From: Reticulitermes speratus
Lineage: Eukaryota; Arthropoda; Insecta; Blattodea; Rhinotermitidae
DNA: 64,000 bases
Reading direction: 5' to 3'
NCBI GenBank assembly: GCA_021186555.1
Contig: JAJKFL010000006.1
Span: forward strand, 4,244,715-4,308,714
Within the stretch, counting starts at the first letter, position 1. Every line of letters starts with the position of its first letter. A model generated the notes under the pieces. It saw only the letters and a list, made by a program, of their open reading frames with translations, searched no databases and was not told the DNA's origin. Below are positions 47,806 to 58,060 of this stretch, one piece after another. A program made the translations under genes and the position numbers.

Positions 47806-48540
47806 ATGTGTTAAATGTGTTCTCAATTTTTGCCACTGTTTCATTTCCTTTCAACCCCCCTTCGAAATTTAATGAAGATAAATTCATAGACAAGCAGTCC
47901 GTTGGCAGGGGTCGTGTTTATTGGATGCACTAACGGAACCGCTGGGTTACCCTACCCTTCTGCTGCAACGCACTCGTATTACTTTAACTACTTGTTCAAG
48001 AGGTTACAATATGCGGCAGTCATCTCTTTCACGCTTCAATAACGACAAATTTTCTATTGGATTTCTTGTAAATTTTGTTTGATAACCACTAGAAGATTTG
48101 CACAGCGCATTCTGGCGGTAGTTTATTAAATATAAACGGCACAGTTCTGAGTACAAAACATAGACTACCTTTGAGTTCGTCTTATAACGTCTGCTCCAGT
48201 TTAAGGATAATATATTAAATTCAAAATCCATTATCAGTTAAGCAGGACATGAAATTTGGAATTTATGAGTGTTAGAAATATTTCAGAAATTATCATGATA
48301 AGCTTATGGACTTAAGTTAAACCTTTCAATGATGTTGAAGTCTGAATTCCAACTAATGCCCAGGAAAGGGAGGGGGGTTAAATTTATAGTAAACTTACAT
48401 GCATTGACGACCCTACGGTGCACTGAGGTCGGCAGTATTTGAGGACTGAAAGGTCCGTAGAGTGCACCGAGGCTGGCATTGAAGGGTTAACCACAATTTC
48501 GAGAATAACGCTTATTGAAAACAGCTTAATGGAGATGCGA
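47806..48540. other. Unassigned sequence
   Basis: No gene or repeat recognised. Two related GAGGNNGGCA-type stretches near 48418-48490 are too short to call. Confidence 0.35.
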
Positions 48541-48544
48541 CTAG

Positions 48545-48815
48545 TTCTGAATAGCTGGTCATTCGATGCTGTATGAAGATGCCTGTAGTGAGTCCGCGGC
48601 GTAGTGTTGAGTTCTTCGCTGTTCTGGGTTCTTCCGAAACGTAGGTTTGTTGTTATGGACGTTTAGGGACACCAAATCCGTTCCACATCCTAGGGTCCAG
48701 AAGTCTTCAACATCTTGACCCTTGACGATGGGACCGATAAGCTGTCCCGAAACGTCCATAAAAAAAACTAACCTACTCAGTGCAGCAACCCAGAAGAGCG
48801 GAGATCTCAACATTG
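48545..48815. repeat. PAL-2 diverged palindrome
   Basis: Left arm TTGAGTTCTTCGCTGTTCTG, GTAGGTTTGTTGTTATGGAC. The right arm is ACGTCCATAAAAAAAACTAA, AACCCAGAAGAGCGGAGATC. Right hairpin: TTGACGA, T, GGGAC/GTCCC, GAAAC (about 48724-48756). Confidence 0.7.
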
Positions 48816-48842
48816 TACTTCGTTTATCTCCCTAAATAAAAG

Positions 48843-49467
48843 ATGGCGCAGAAGTCAATTGACACTCGATGTTTGGCAACAGATGGCCACAGAAGTCAAT
48901 TGACACTCGATGTTTGGCAACAGATGACCACAGAAGTCAATTGACACTCGATGTTTGACAACAGATGGCCACAGAAGTCAATTGACACTCGATGTTTGGC
49001 AACAGATGGCCACAGAAGAAGTCAATTGACACTCGATGTTTGGCAACAGATGGCCACAGAAGTCAATTGACACTCGATGTTTGGCAACAGATGGCCACAG
49101 AAGTCAATTGACACTCGATGTTTGGCAACAGATGGCCACAGAAGTCAATTGACACTCGATGTTTGGCAACAGATGGCCACAGAAGTCAATTGACACTCGA
49201 TGTTTGGCAACAGATGGTCACAGAAGTCAATTGACACTCGATGTTTGGCAACAGATGGCCACAGAAGTCAATTGACACTCGATGTTTGGCAACAGATGGC
49301 CACAGAAGTCAATTGACACTCGATGTTTGGCAACAGATGGCCACAGAAGTCAATTGACACTCGATGTTTGGCAACAGATGGCCACAGAAGTCAATTGACA
49401 CTCGATGTTTGGCAACAGATGGCCACAGAAGTCAATTGACACTCGATGTTTGGCAACAGATGGCCAC
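48843..49467. repeat. 41-bp array, about 15 units
   Basis: The unit contains GGCCACAGAAGTCAATTGAC and ACTCGATGTTTGGCAACAGA. One unit near 49014 has an extra GAA. Very low divergence. I could not link it to another repeat. Confidence 0.95.
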
Positions 49468-49768
49468 ACGTACGATAACTTCGTCTTCTTGTAGATTTGC
49501 CAACGCTTCAGGTACGACAGACTTTACACAGTGCGTGAACGCAGAATGAAGACGCTTTTAACATTTAAGGTAGTGAACAAATGTAACTACTGTGTCAACA
49601 AAGTTCAATTAACATGTTGCCACCAGTGTCACGTGACTTTTGTGCCAACGTGTATAATACCGCACGTCACACCCTGGTCACCATGGTTACCACTGTTGCT
49701 AGCGTTCACAAACCGAAAATCTAGATGTAACAATAAGGAACCAGCAGAAGCAATCCTACGTAATGTGT
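49468..49768. other. Unassigned sequence
   Basis: A plus frame at 49531-49770 has no known motif. Confidence 0.35.
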
Positions 49769-49769
49769 A

Positions 49770-49995
49770 AAGGTAAAGTAAAGCAGCCCCATTACAGGCC
49801 ATTAGGGTTCCAGGAGGTTAAGGCTACCAGATTTCTAGACAATCGGCACATGAAGGTGGTAAGGTTGTCAGCCCTACGCACCGGCCGCCTTTACCCCACA
49901 GGAAATATTCCTGGTACTCATTTCTGTTAGAGGCTGAGTCGACCCCAGGGCCATAGTGCGACCGAAAGGATTATGTCAATGAAAAATTCCAATGA
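49770..49995 (-). mobile_element. SINE-D copy, head-less
   Basis: Minus: GCAGCCCCATTACAGGCCAT, TTGTCAGCCCTACGCACCGG, CCACAGGAAATATTCCTGGT, GCGACCGAAAGGATTATGTC. The tRNA-like head is missing. Confidence 0.82.
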
Positions 49996-50684
49996 CACCA
50001 TACGTAATGCGTACATTTCCTAACTTGTTTTCCATTACACACTGTATTAGGATCCAAGTGCAAAAGAATCCACAACGAGCAGCTGCAAGCAGCGCGGAAA
50101 CTTGGAAACTTAGCAGTAACTCGGAGATGCGGAGTTCTTCATCGGGCCAACCATGATAAGCATCGCTAGCAACTTCTCAAGTTATGCAATCTCACAGTGA
50201 ACCCTTCTCAACCCCCTCCCGGAAACACACTCTTCGTAATAAATGAACCTATTTTGCTAATTTTCAAACTCAAAAACCATTCTCCCACCATCTTGTTCTT
50301 CCTGGTATGTAAATGGCAAAGAGTGCTGCAGCGAAGCGAGAGTCCATTAAATTGTGTAATTAACTTACAGCAAAGTTTATCGCAATTTTGTTTTAAGTGT
50401 TCTGTAATATATTATAACATAAATATAACATACACCGAACAAACTTTAAACAGGGGAGTAGCAGTAAGCAAATGCTGGAAATTGATGGTTGGTAATAGAG
50501 GGGGGAGGGAGTAAGGAAGTGGAGTTTAAGATGCGAACAGAAGGGAAGTTCATAATAACATTGTGGGAAATTAACTGACATTTGCCTCTTTTCAGCCAAG
50601 TGAGCAGAGAAAGATTATGAAGAGGCTCGGTATGTGGTTGCTGTCGTCACCGCAGTCTCTCGTACGAAGTACCAACCATTTAAC
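49996..50684. other. Unassigned sequence
   Basis: No gene or repeat family recognised. Confidence 0.35.
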
Positions 50685-50685
50685 A

Positions 50686-50800
50686 TGCACAATAATAATT
50701 TACAACTTTTTAACCAACGAATCCAATTTTATTTTCGTATTTTGTTCAATTCATCCTACACATGTTTCGGCCTGTTGTGTATTGTGTAGTGTATTGAACA
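50686..50800 (-). repeat. PAL-1 fragment
   Basis: ACAACTTTTTAACCAACGAA, TTTTATTTTCGTATTTTG and CCTACACATGTTTCGGCC follow the left arm of the copy at 5817. The hairpin partner is replaced by GTGTATTGTGTAG sequence. Confidence 0.6.
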
Positions 50801-50839
50801 CACAACACCCTGTATATGACAAACTTTGATATCACAATT

Positions 50840-50995
50840 ATAGTCTGCAGGGCTGTCAGATCATGCGGACTGCTAGATAGCTGTCAGAACTACAGAAGGA
50901 ACCTGCTGCTTCCTTCTTCAGGTTTTCTAACTTGAAAATGATAGCTATATACCAAAGTATACGGCGTCAAATCTCACCAGACCATAGTCTCAATA
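50840..50995 (+). repeat. PAL-2 fragment, degraded
   Basis: GGAACCTGCTGCTTCCTTCT and TATACGGCGTCAAATCTCAC in PAL-2 order; the hairpin is lost. Confidence 0.45.
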
Positions 50996-51130
50996 CTCAC
51001 CACTGTGACGATTCCAAACTTCAATCAAATTCCTAACCATTACAGTTTAAACTACAGCACGAACCAATAAACAAAAACAGGCATATGAAAGTACAGTACA
51101 TTACAGTAAGTTTCGATTACATTTCAAACT

Positions 51131-51359
51131 AGTGGCGTAGCCAAGGACCCCGCAACCCCACAGCGCGTGGGGCCCCCACACAAACAAAACACTGTTTTCT
51201 GTGTGTTCTTTCGGACTAGATTCCGTTCAATTGGCAGAAGGCAACATTCTGGATCCCTGTTGAGATCTGGGAGCAATTTCGACAATAATCATAGGGGGCC
51301 CCAATTATCGAGTAGCGGCGGGCCCCCCCCCCCCCCCCGACCACTTAATTATGCCACTG
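51131..51359. mobile_element. Short DNA-transposon-like relic
   Basis: Ends AGTGGCGTAGCC and its near inverse TATGCCACT, with 8 of 9 end bases matching, around a non-coding GC-rich centre that includes a long C run (51313-51339). The target duplication is unclear, so the family is open. Confidence 0.45.
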
Positions 51360-51436
51360 ACTTCAACCATGGTTATTAGCAGTTAATTTTGATTCTTAAA
51401 TAATTATAGGCCCCATACTTAAGAGTTTTTTTTATC

Positions 51437-51505
51437 TACAGTTTATTTAACGATGCTGTCTGCACCTCAGGTTACATAGCATCAGACGAAAGGATTAATG
51501 AATAA
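51437..51505 (-). repeat. Isolated tail segment of the SINE-B-variant type
   Basis: TTTATTTAACGATGCTGTCT and GGATTAATGAATAAATGG match the reverse complement of the end of the 6646-9032 element over about 60 bases. Confidence 0.6.
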
Positions 51506-51724
51506 ATGGAAAGGATGTGAATGGTGGGGGGGGCAGTAAAGGTCAAATTTGAAACATTATGCAGGTACATTCCTTGAAGGACCTCATGTACGAACAAAAA
51601 CCAGTTTGGGCTGTGATTTATTGAAAATGAAAAACAAAAAGACTGTTTTCACCAAGATGTTTGGCACACAGGCACTGTAAAATTATACAAAACCTTCAAC
51701 CATAAAAGAAAAAACAAAATACAT

Positions 51725-51730
51725 TTTATT
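51725..51730 (-). promoter_or_regulatory. AATAAA polyadenylation signal
   Basis: AATAAA on the minus strand, about 39 bases past the TGA of the last Pex1 exon. The position fits a very short 3' untranslated region. Confidence 0.6.
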
Positions 51731-51768
51731 AACTTTGCCTCATTTTAACATAATTCATATTTATGTCA

Positions 51769-51850
51769 TCACGCCAATGTCGCTCTTTGAGGCATTGCTG
51801 CTATCTCTTCAACAGAAGTTCCACCACGCGATCTTTCAAACTTCCCATAA
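51769..51850 (-). CDS. Pex1: Probable peroxin-1 (Pex1) last exon
   Basis: The exon starts after the acceptor TTTTTATTTCAG, supplies the last base of a split Ile codon, then reads YGKFERSRGGTSVEEIAAMP, QRATLA and TGA. Pex1 is a AAA+ ATPase that with Pex6 pulls the Pex5 receptor out of the peroxisome membrane. From memory the human protein ends ELYESFQ...VTLA. Here Tyr-x-x-Phe and the final TLA align. The exon carries only the extreme C terminus after the D2 ATPase domain. Phase and frame agree exactly with the exon at 54253-54365. The upstream exons are not in the window. Confidence 0.72.
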
Positions 51851-52014
51851 CTGAAATAAAAATCAATGTAATTTCATAATTTATATAGAAGTAACACTAT
51901 ATTATCACAATCAGCCAATAAGTGGACATAAGGTTGGGTTTATACTGAGTTATCCTCACAGAATAAGCCTTATAGCATCGCAGACAAAATTATTAACATC
52001 AGTAAAGTTATATA

Positions 52015-52095
52015 TACAGGGCATACACAAAAGAATGGTGCGGTATCAACAGTATCACTTTTGAAACCGCACCATTCTTTTGTGTATGCCCTGTA
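52015..52095. mobile_element. Palindromic MITE, copy 3
   Basis: Starts CAGGGCATACACAAAAGAAT and ends in GTATGCCCTG. The T-to-C change in the left arm is matched by A-to-G in the right arm, unlike copies 1 and 2. A (TA)n run follows at 52091-52111. Confidence 0.78.
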
Positions 52096-52374
52096 TATAT
52101 ATATATATATCATATGCTATATGATTCTTCAGTTTCACCACTTTCTAAACTCTGAGCAGCATATCTGATATACGCAGGTCACAGCGTCACTAAGATATGT
52201 TCAACAAGAAGTTTCATCCAAATCTACTCACTGAAAGCATACCGAAATAAATACCGACGAACCACAACCACACACCACCACATTTATCCGAATATAGGTA
52301 GATATATGTGGTAGAAATCCACATCCTTTCCATTTATTAACTAAATCCTTAATTCAATTTATTTTTCGCCAACT

Positions 52375-54105
52375 AATGCACACGTAAAACCACTTTTTTT
52401 GTAGTTTTTATTGTAAAATGTACCCCTACACGTGTTTCGATCCTCGGATCATCGTCAATGCACACGTAAAACCACTTTTTTTGTAGTTTTTATTGTAAAA
52501 TGTACCCCTACACGTGTTTCGATCCTCGGATCATCGTCAATGCACACGTAAAACCACTTTTTTTGTAGTTTTTATTGTAAAATGTACCCCTACACGTGTT
52601 TCGATCCTCGGATCATCGTCAATGCACACGTAAAACCACTTTTTTTGTAGTTTTTATTGTAAAATGTACCCCTACACGTGTTCCGATCCTCGGATCATCG
52701 TCAATGCACACGTAAAACCACTTTTTTTGTAGTTTTTATTGTAAAATGTACCCCTACACGTGTTCCGATCCTCGGATCATCGTCAATGCACACGTAAAAC
52801 CACTTTTTTTGTAGTTTTTATTGTAAAATGTACCCCTACACGTGTTTCGATCCTCGGATCATCGTCAATGCACACGTAAAACCACTTCTTTTGTAGTTTT
52901 TATTGTAAAATGTACCCCTACACGTGTTTCGATCCTCGGATCATCGTCAATGCACAAGTAAAACCACTTTTTTTGTAGTTTTTATTGTAAAATGTACCCC
53001 TACACGTGTTTCGATCCTCGGATCATCGTCAATGCACAAGTAAAACCACTTTTTTTGTAGTTTTTATTGTAAAATGTACCCCTACACGTGTTTCGATCCT
53101 CGGATCATCGTCAATGCACAAGTAAAACCACTTTTTTTGTAGTTTTTATTGTAAAATGTACCCCTACACGTGTTTCGATCCTCGGATCATCGTCAATGCA
53201 CACGTAAAACCACTTTTTTTGTAGTTTTTATTGTAAAATGTACCCCTACACGTGTTTCGATCCTCGGATCATCGTCAATGCACACGTAAAACCACTTTTT
53301 TTGTAGTTTTTTATTGTAAAATGTACCCCTACACGTGTTCCGATCCTCGGATCATCGTCAATGCACACGTAAAACCACTTTTTTTGTAGTTTTTATTGTA
53401 AAATGTACCCCTACACGTGTTCCGATCCTCGGATCATCGTCAATGCACACGTAAAACCACTTTTTTTGTAGTTTTTATTGTAAAATGTACCCCTACACGT
53501 GTTTCGATCCTCGGATCATCGTCAATGCACACGTAAAACCACTTCTTTTGTAGTTTTTATTGTAAAATGTACCCCTACACGTGTTTCGATCCTCGGATCA
53601 TCGTCAATGCACAAGTAAAACCACTTTTTTTGTAGTTTTTATTGTAAAATGTACCCCTACACGTGTTTCGATCCTCGGATCATCGTCAATGCACAAGTAA
53701 AACCACTTTTTTTGTAGTTTTTATTGTAAAATGTACCCCTACACGTGTTTCGATCCTCGGATCATCGTCAATGCACAAGTAAAACCACTTTTTTTGTAGT
53801 TTTTATTGTAAAATGTACCCCTACACGTGTTTCGATCCTCGGATCATCGTCAATGCACAAGTAAAACCACTTTTTTTGTAGTTTTTATTGTAAAATGTAC
53901 CCCTACACGTGTTTCGATCCTCGGATCATCGTCAATGCACAAGTAAAACCACTTTTTTTGTAGTTTTTATTGTAAAATGTACCCCTACACGTGTTTCGAT
54001 CCTCGGATCATCGTCAATGCACAAGTAAAACCACTTTTTTTGTAGTTTTTATTGTAAAATGTACCCCTACACGTGTTCCGATCCTCGGATTATCGTCAAG
54101 TCATC
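52375..54105 (-). repeat. 82-bp array, 21 units, each with a hairpin motif
   Basis: The plus strand of the unit contains AATGCACACGTAAAACCACT, TTTTATTGTAAAATGTACCC and CTACACGTGTTTCGATCCTC. On the minus strand each unit has TTGACGA, T, GATCC/GGATC with a two-base loop, and GAAACACGTGTAGGGGTA. It is an amplified PAL-1 arm: the flanks at 52330-52374 and 54106-54165 match the ends of the single copy at 40545-41000. The unit boundary cuts right beside the first core base. Confidence 0.95.
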
Positions 54106-54252
54106 GTCATTAGTTGCTGAAAAATAAACTGAATTAGTGAAAATGCACGGTGACAGCAATATAAAATTTATAAATCCTTAATGTTGGTACCAGTGCAGAC
54201 GGTAAATCAGGAAGATGATCCTATTTGTTCGTCGAAATTAATTTGTACTTAC

Positions 54253-54365
54253 ATTAGACGATATCTGAGCTTCTCCATGTCCGACAGAGAAGGCTTAGTA
54301 TCCTTCAGAGCTGCCTTCAGGTTCGCTTGCGTCACCACAGGGCCACTAATTACCTTTTCTGATTT
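54253..54365 (-). CDS. Pex1: Probable peroxin-1 (Pex1) penultimate exon
   Basis: A 113-base exon between acceptor TTTTTGTTTGACAG and donor GTAAGT. It reads KSEKVISGPVVTQANLKAAL, KDTKPSLSDMEKLRYRL and two bases of the next codon. The stretch T-Q-A-N-L-x-A-A-L-x-D-T-K-P-S-L-S corresponds to the ALxxTRPSIS block near the C terminus of Pex1 (recalled, not searched), a small helical part following the D2 AAA+ module. Spliced to 51850 it gives LIYGKFE. The match to a AAA+ tail is good; other type II AAA+ proteins share the TRPS-type motif, but the TLA ending favours Pex1. Confidence 0.72.
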
Positions 54366-54469
54366 CTGTCAAACAAAAAATATAGACAACTGAATTTGTC
54401 TTAGCAAGGAACAGAGGAAAACGCCTGGACCAATGAGACAGAATGTAACAGGTGAAAATTACAGCTTAC

Positions 54470-54845
54470 TGGCATGCGGCGCCGTGCAGTCGTAGAATTT
54501 ACCCTGAAAATAAACGCATCAAGTTCCTCCGAAACTTCGGTAAATTCCTGCCAGACTATACGGCGTCACATCCAAGATGAATGTTAACTGTCATGCGAAA
54601 TTTGAGGTTCTCACAGCGGTGTTCCTGAAGAGTCAGGTCTTCTGGGATGTGACGCTGTGTCGTTCGTGACGTTTCGGAAGATGCTGGTGCCTCCATCTTC
54701 AGGATTATACAACGCAAAGGTAACTGTCACAGTTACTGTCGTGAGAATTTCACACCTCGCACATGAGACATCTTTAAATGTTTCCCCACTGTTTAAAACC
54801 CTACGCCAAGATTCAAATACCCCGACGTTTCGTAAAATGATTTGA
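54470..54845. repeat. Two PAL-2 copies
   Basis: A first arm, AAGTTCCTCCGAAACTTCGG ... ACTATACGGCGTCACATCC. A second starts GTTCTCACAGCGGTGTTCCT, GGGATGTGACGCTGTGTCGT, TGACGTTTCGGAAGATGCTG, CCTCCATCTTCAGG. The second hairpin (minus) pairs GGAGG with CTTCC. Confidence 0.65.
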
Positions 54846-54849
54846 GAAA

Positions 54850-55558
54850 CACAGCCCTATTTCAGAATCCTGTCAATAGTGGATGCCATATGTAAACCAG
54901 GCACTGATTTATGGTTATGTAACATTCTAAATTGGTTTTTTTTCACCCCACCCTTCTTAGATTCAAAACTTTTCATCACTTTGTTTCCAAATATTTGTAT
55001 TTAAACTTCTTCATTCAAATTAAAAGACTAGGTTATGTAAGAACACAAAAATAAATAGCAGGTTACTGTTTTGTGTGTCCTGAGCTTACAAGTTTAGACG
55101 CACCACAGCGCCACACAACCTAGTTAACAGCAATATCAAACCAAAATCATTGTTAACACATTCGCATCTCCACTGTTCAATTACTGTGCGATTTACTCTA
55201 GCAAATTCGATTTTACAAGTTCGCGCAAGTTACAAACATCACACCCACATGCCATCAGCCATTCTAGTCATTATTATGGACGGATGATACTGTCTGTGTA
55301 CGTAAGGGAGGGTGAGGTGAGGAAGTTTGCCTGCTGATGTCTCAACTTTCTCTATAAGGCTTGAATATCGTGCCCAGGTGATCTAATCACAGTTTCATAA
55401 TTACGTCGTTAACTGCGGTGTCTATTCTACTGTGCTTTTGCCTGTGGAAGGCTACGGAAGTGCTATATACTGCACAGCAACACTGACTGGCACGAGAAGG
55501 GCCTATGTAGCAAATCAGATGCGTGGGCCCTCCTTGGATTGACACGCAACTTCTGTTT
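54850..55558. other. Unassigned sequence
   Basis: No Pex1 exon, repeat family or other gene could be seen here. Confidence 0.4.
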
Positions 55559-55738
55559 AACACTTTAAAGCGCGGTGGTTACTTGTTGTACCACCTGCTT
55601 TAACATCGACAAGATGGCAAATGGCGTACTCCGCGACGTGGTACATAGGCTTTACCATTCAGAATGCCATACGGTCTCACGGTACACGCGTAAATGTAAT
55701 TTCATTTGTCACCATAAGAGAAGTACGGACTTCCCTGC

Positions 55739-56330
55739 GCCGATTTTCATGAAAATCACCAGTGCTCAACAGCACATAAGGCTGATTTTCATGAAACTCA
55801 CCAGTGCTCAACAGCATATAATGCTGATTTTCATGAAACTCGCCAGTGCTCAACAGCACATAATGCTGATTTTCATGAAACTCACCAGTGCTCAACAGCA
55901 CATAATGCTGATTTTCATGAAACTCACCAGTGCTCAACAGCACATAATGCTGATTTTCATGAAACTCAGCAGTGCTCAACAGCACATAATGCTGATTTTC
56001 ATGAAACTCACCAGTGCTCAACAACACATAATGCTGATTTTCATGAAACTCACCAGTGCTCAACAGCACATAATGCTGATTTTCATGAAACTCACCAGTG
56101 CTCAACAGCACATAATGCTGATTTTCATGAAACTCACCAGTGCTCAACAGCACATAATGCTGCTTTTCATGAAACTCACCAGTGCTCAACAGCACATAAT
56201 GCTGATTTTCATGAAACTCACCAGTGCTCAACAGCACATAATGCTGATTTTCATGAAACTCACCAGTGCTCAACAGCACATAATGCTGATTTTCATGAAA
56301 CTCAGCAGTGCTCAACAGCACATAATGCTG
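55739..56330. repeat. 42-bp array, about 14 units
   Basis: Unit CTGATTTTCATGAAACTCAC plus CAGTGCTCAACAGCACATAATG. The unit is 14 codons without stops on both strands, hence periodic peptides such as MKLTSAQQHIMLIF. Confidence 0.95.
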
Positions 56331-56360
56331 TTGAGCACTGCTGAGTTTCATGAAAATCGG
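56286..56360. repeat. Inverted unit closing the 42-bp array
   Basis: Arms 56286-56320 and 56326-56360 pair over 35 bases with one mismatch around the loop CATAA. Confidence 0.9.
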
Positions 56361-56915
56361 CGGTGCTCAACAGCATTGTGTGCAGACCTCTTATACCGAA
56401 TTTCACACAAATCTGTCAAAAATGTCGAAAGTAAGGACACAAGTTCATTCACGCCCCAAACCAAAGTACACCTTTCACTACACCGATTTGCACGGAACTC
56501 ATAACGGCTCAACGCCATTACGTGAAAATCTCCTATAGCGAGTTTTACCCAAATCGGTCAAAAATATGGGACGTACGGGTATAAACTCATTTACGCCCTT
56601 CAGTAAGTACTACTGTCACGGAAACGATTTTCACGAAACTCGCGCCTGTTTGAAAACTTTTTGTATAGAGTTCCTATACTAAATTTTATAAAAATCTGAC
56701 AAACAGTTCAGTCACAGATATTACGTCACACACAAACGGACGGGGTCTCAGGCACATTTTACTTTGTAAAAAAAATGCCTTTATATATGCACTATTCCCA
56801 CGCAATGTATTTGTGTTTCGTATGATACTCACAACAAGCAGAAACAGAACAAACAGGTTGGTCTTCATAATGGAGACGTGGTGTGTTTATTAGGAGGTGG
56901 AGACTGAATTTAAGC

Positions 56916-57285
56916 ACCGTTCGGATCAGTGAACGTCGTCAAAAGCCAGCAGCAACTTTTCTGTAAGTGTTACAACAGTGTCACACATGCTCTAGGCATA
57001 TTTCTTGTTTGCACGCTCACCCACGAAACGTAATACTGCTCACGCCAACCTGCCATATTTCAGTTAGGGTTCTGGCGATGCGTCATTTTTTTTTTGCACG
57101 TTCGCAAAGAAAAATTGCAAAAATAAGCCTCGTAGTTTTGCCATGTCTGTCAGCATGTAGGCCTAACAAATCTAGAACTGCCGAACCAATTTCTATAAAA
57201 TGTGATACCAAAAATCGTTTTAGTGGCATTTGACGTCTGACACCAATTTTCACTAAATTCGAGCAATGCCGGACACTTCACCTGA
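56916..57285. other. Unassigned; possible repeat-F relic
   Basis: Short phrases near 57175-57260 (CCAATTTTCACTAAATTCG) recall repeat F, but no clear alignment is visible. Confidence 0.35.
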
Positions 57286-57289
57286 AGGC

Positions 57290-57550
57290 GCAAACGCAAG
57301 TAGAACTACCTCCACTAAGTTCTTGCGAAGCTTACAGTTCCTCAGCTAGTCAAGAAATTTTTTGGAACACGAAGGTTCATTACCGCGTTCACAAAAGCCC
57401 GCCACTCAGTCCCTATCCTCAGCCACATAAGTCCAGTCCATGCCCAACCATTTCTTTATGATCCATTCTAATATTATCTTCCCATCTACGCCTACGTCTT
57501 CCAAGTGGTCTCTTTCCCTCAGGTTTTCCCACCAAAACCCTATATGCAAC
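57290..57550 (-). mobile_element. LINE-2 3' fragment
   Basis: DNA CTTACAGTTCCTCAGCTAGT, GAAGGTTCATTACCGCGTTC, GGTTTTCCCACCAAAACCCT. The minus frame has RERDHLEDVGVDGKIILEWI, a diverged LINE-2 C terminus. Confidence 0.78.
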
Positions 57551-58045
57551 TCAAGTAAATATTTATTGCAGAAAAAGTGTTTTGAATAAAAGTTTCTGAT
57601 AAAAATCAAACACCTTCTTTGTCCAGTACGGCTCTTCAACAAGTCTTATGTCTCTCGATGTATTTACACAAGAGGCAACGAAGGGCCCAGAATTGTCACG
57701 CTATGCGCCCCCCTATACTTTCAAACCTTCTAATTATCAGCAATAGTTAGTACTTGTTTCACGTCAGTTCAGACGTTAAATTGTTACGTTACTGGATGGC
57801 CGCCCCAGGATCTATTCTGGTGGGGGTGGGGGCAGAAACTAATTTAAAAGGCCGATTTTTTTAAAAGAAAGTCGCTAACGCTTTCATAATAATAATTGTT
57901 TAAATATTTAAATTTTGGTATTAATATCTCGTATACATCCTACTTCTCAAATGTTTTCAATTACGATTTTTTTTCCTCCCAAAAATACAAGGAGGGCATG
58001 CTCCCCCCCACCTCCCCACCCGGGGCCCATAGTTATAAGTTGGAT
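57551..58045. other. Unassigned sequence
   Basis: G-rich and T-rich runs; nothing recognised up to the LINE-1 target duplication. Confidence 0.4.
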
Positions 58046-58060
58046 ACACTGTTTATGAAA

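Larger units (their letters stand above)
51851..54252 (-). other. Pex1: Intron of the probable Pex1 gene
   Basis: A 2402-bp intron with donor GTAAGT (54247-54252) and acceptor TTTCAG. It holds the palindromic MITE copy 3 and the 21-unit 82-bp array, so most of it is repeat. Confidence 0.68.
55560..56915 (+). repeat. Repeat F, longest copy, with a 42-bp array
   Basis: Runs from AAAGCGCGGTGGTTACTTGT, through TAAATGTAATTTCATTTGTC and CGATTTTCATGAAAATCACC. After the array come CAAATCGGTCAAAAATATGG and CTGACAAACAGTTCAGTCAC, then ATGTATTTGTGTTTCGTATG and GGAGACTGAATTTAAGC. It contains in order the segments found separately in the other copies, so it is the best guide to the whole element. No protein recognised; the 309-codon frame is the array read through. 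Confidence 0.75.

Noticed and set aside
55575-56504. 309-codon frame and its 224-codon opposite
   Set aside because: The 42-bp unit is exactly 14 codons with no stops on either strand.
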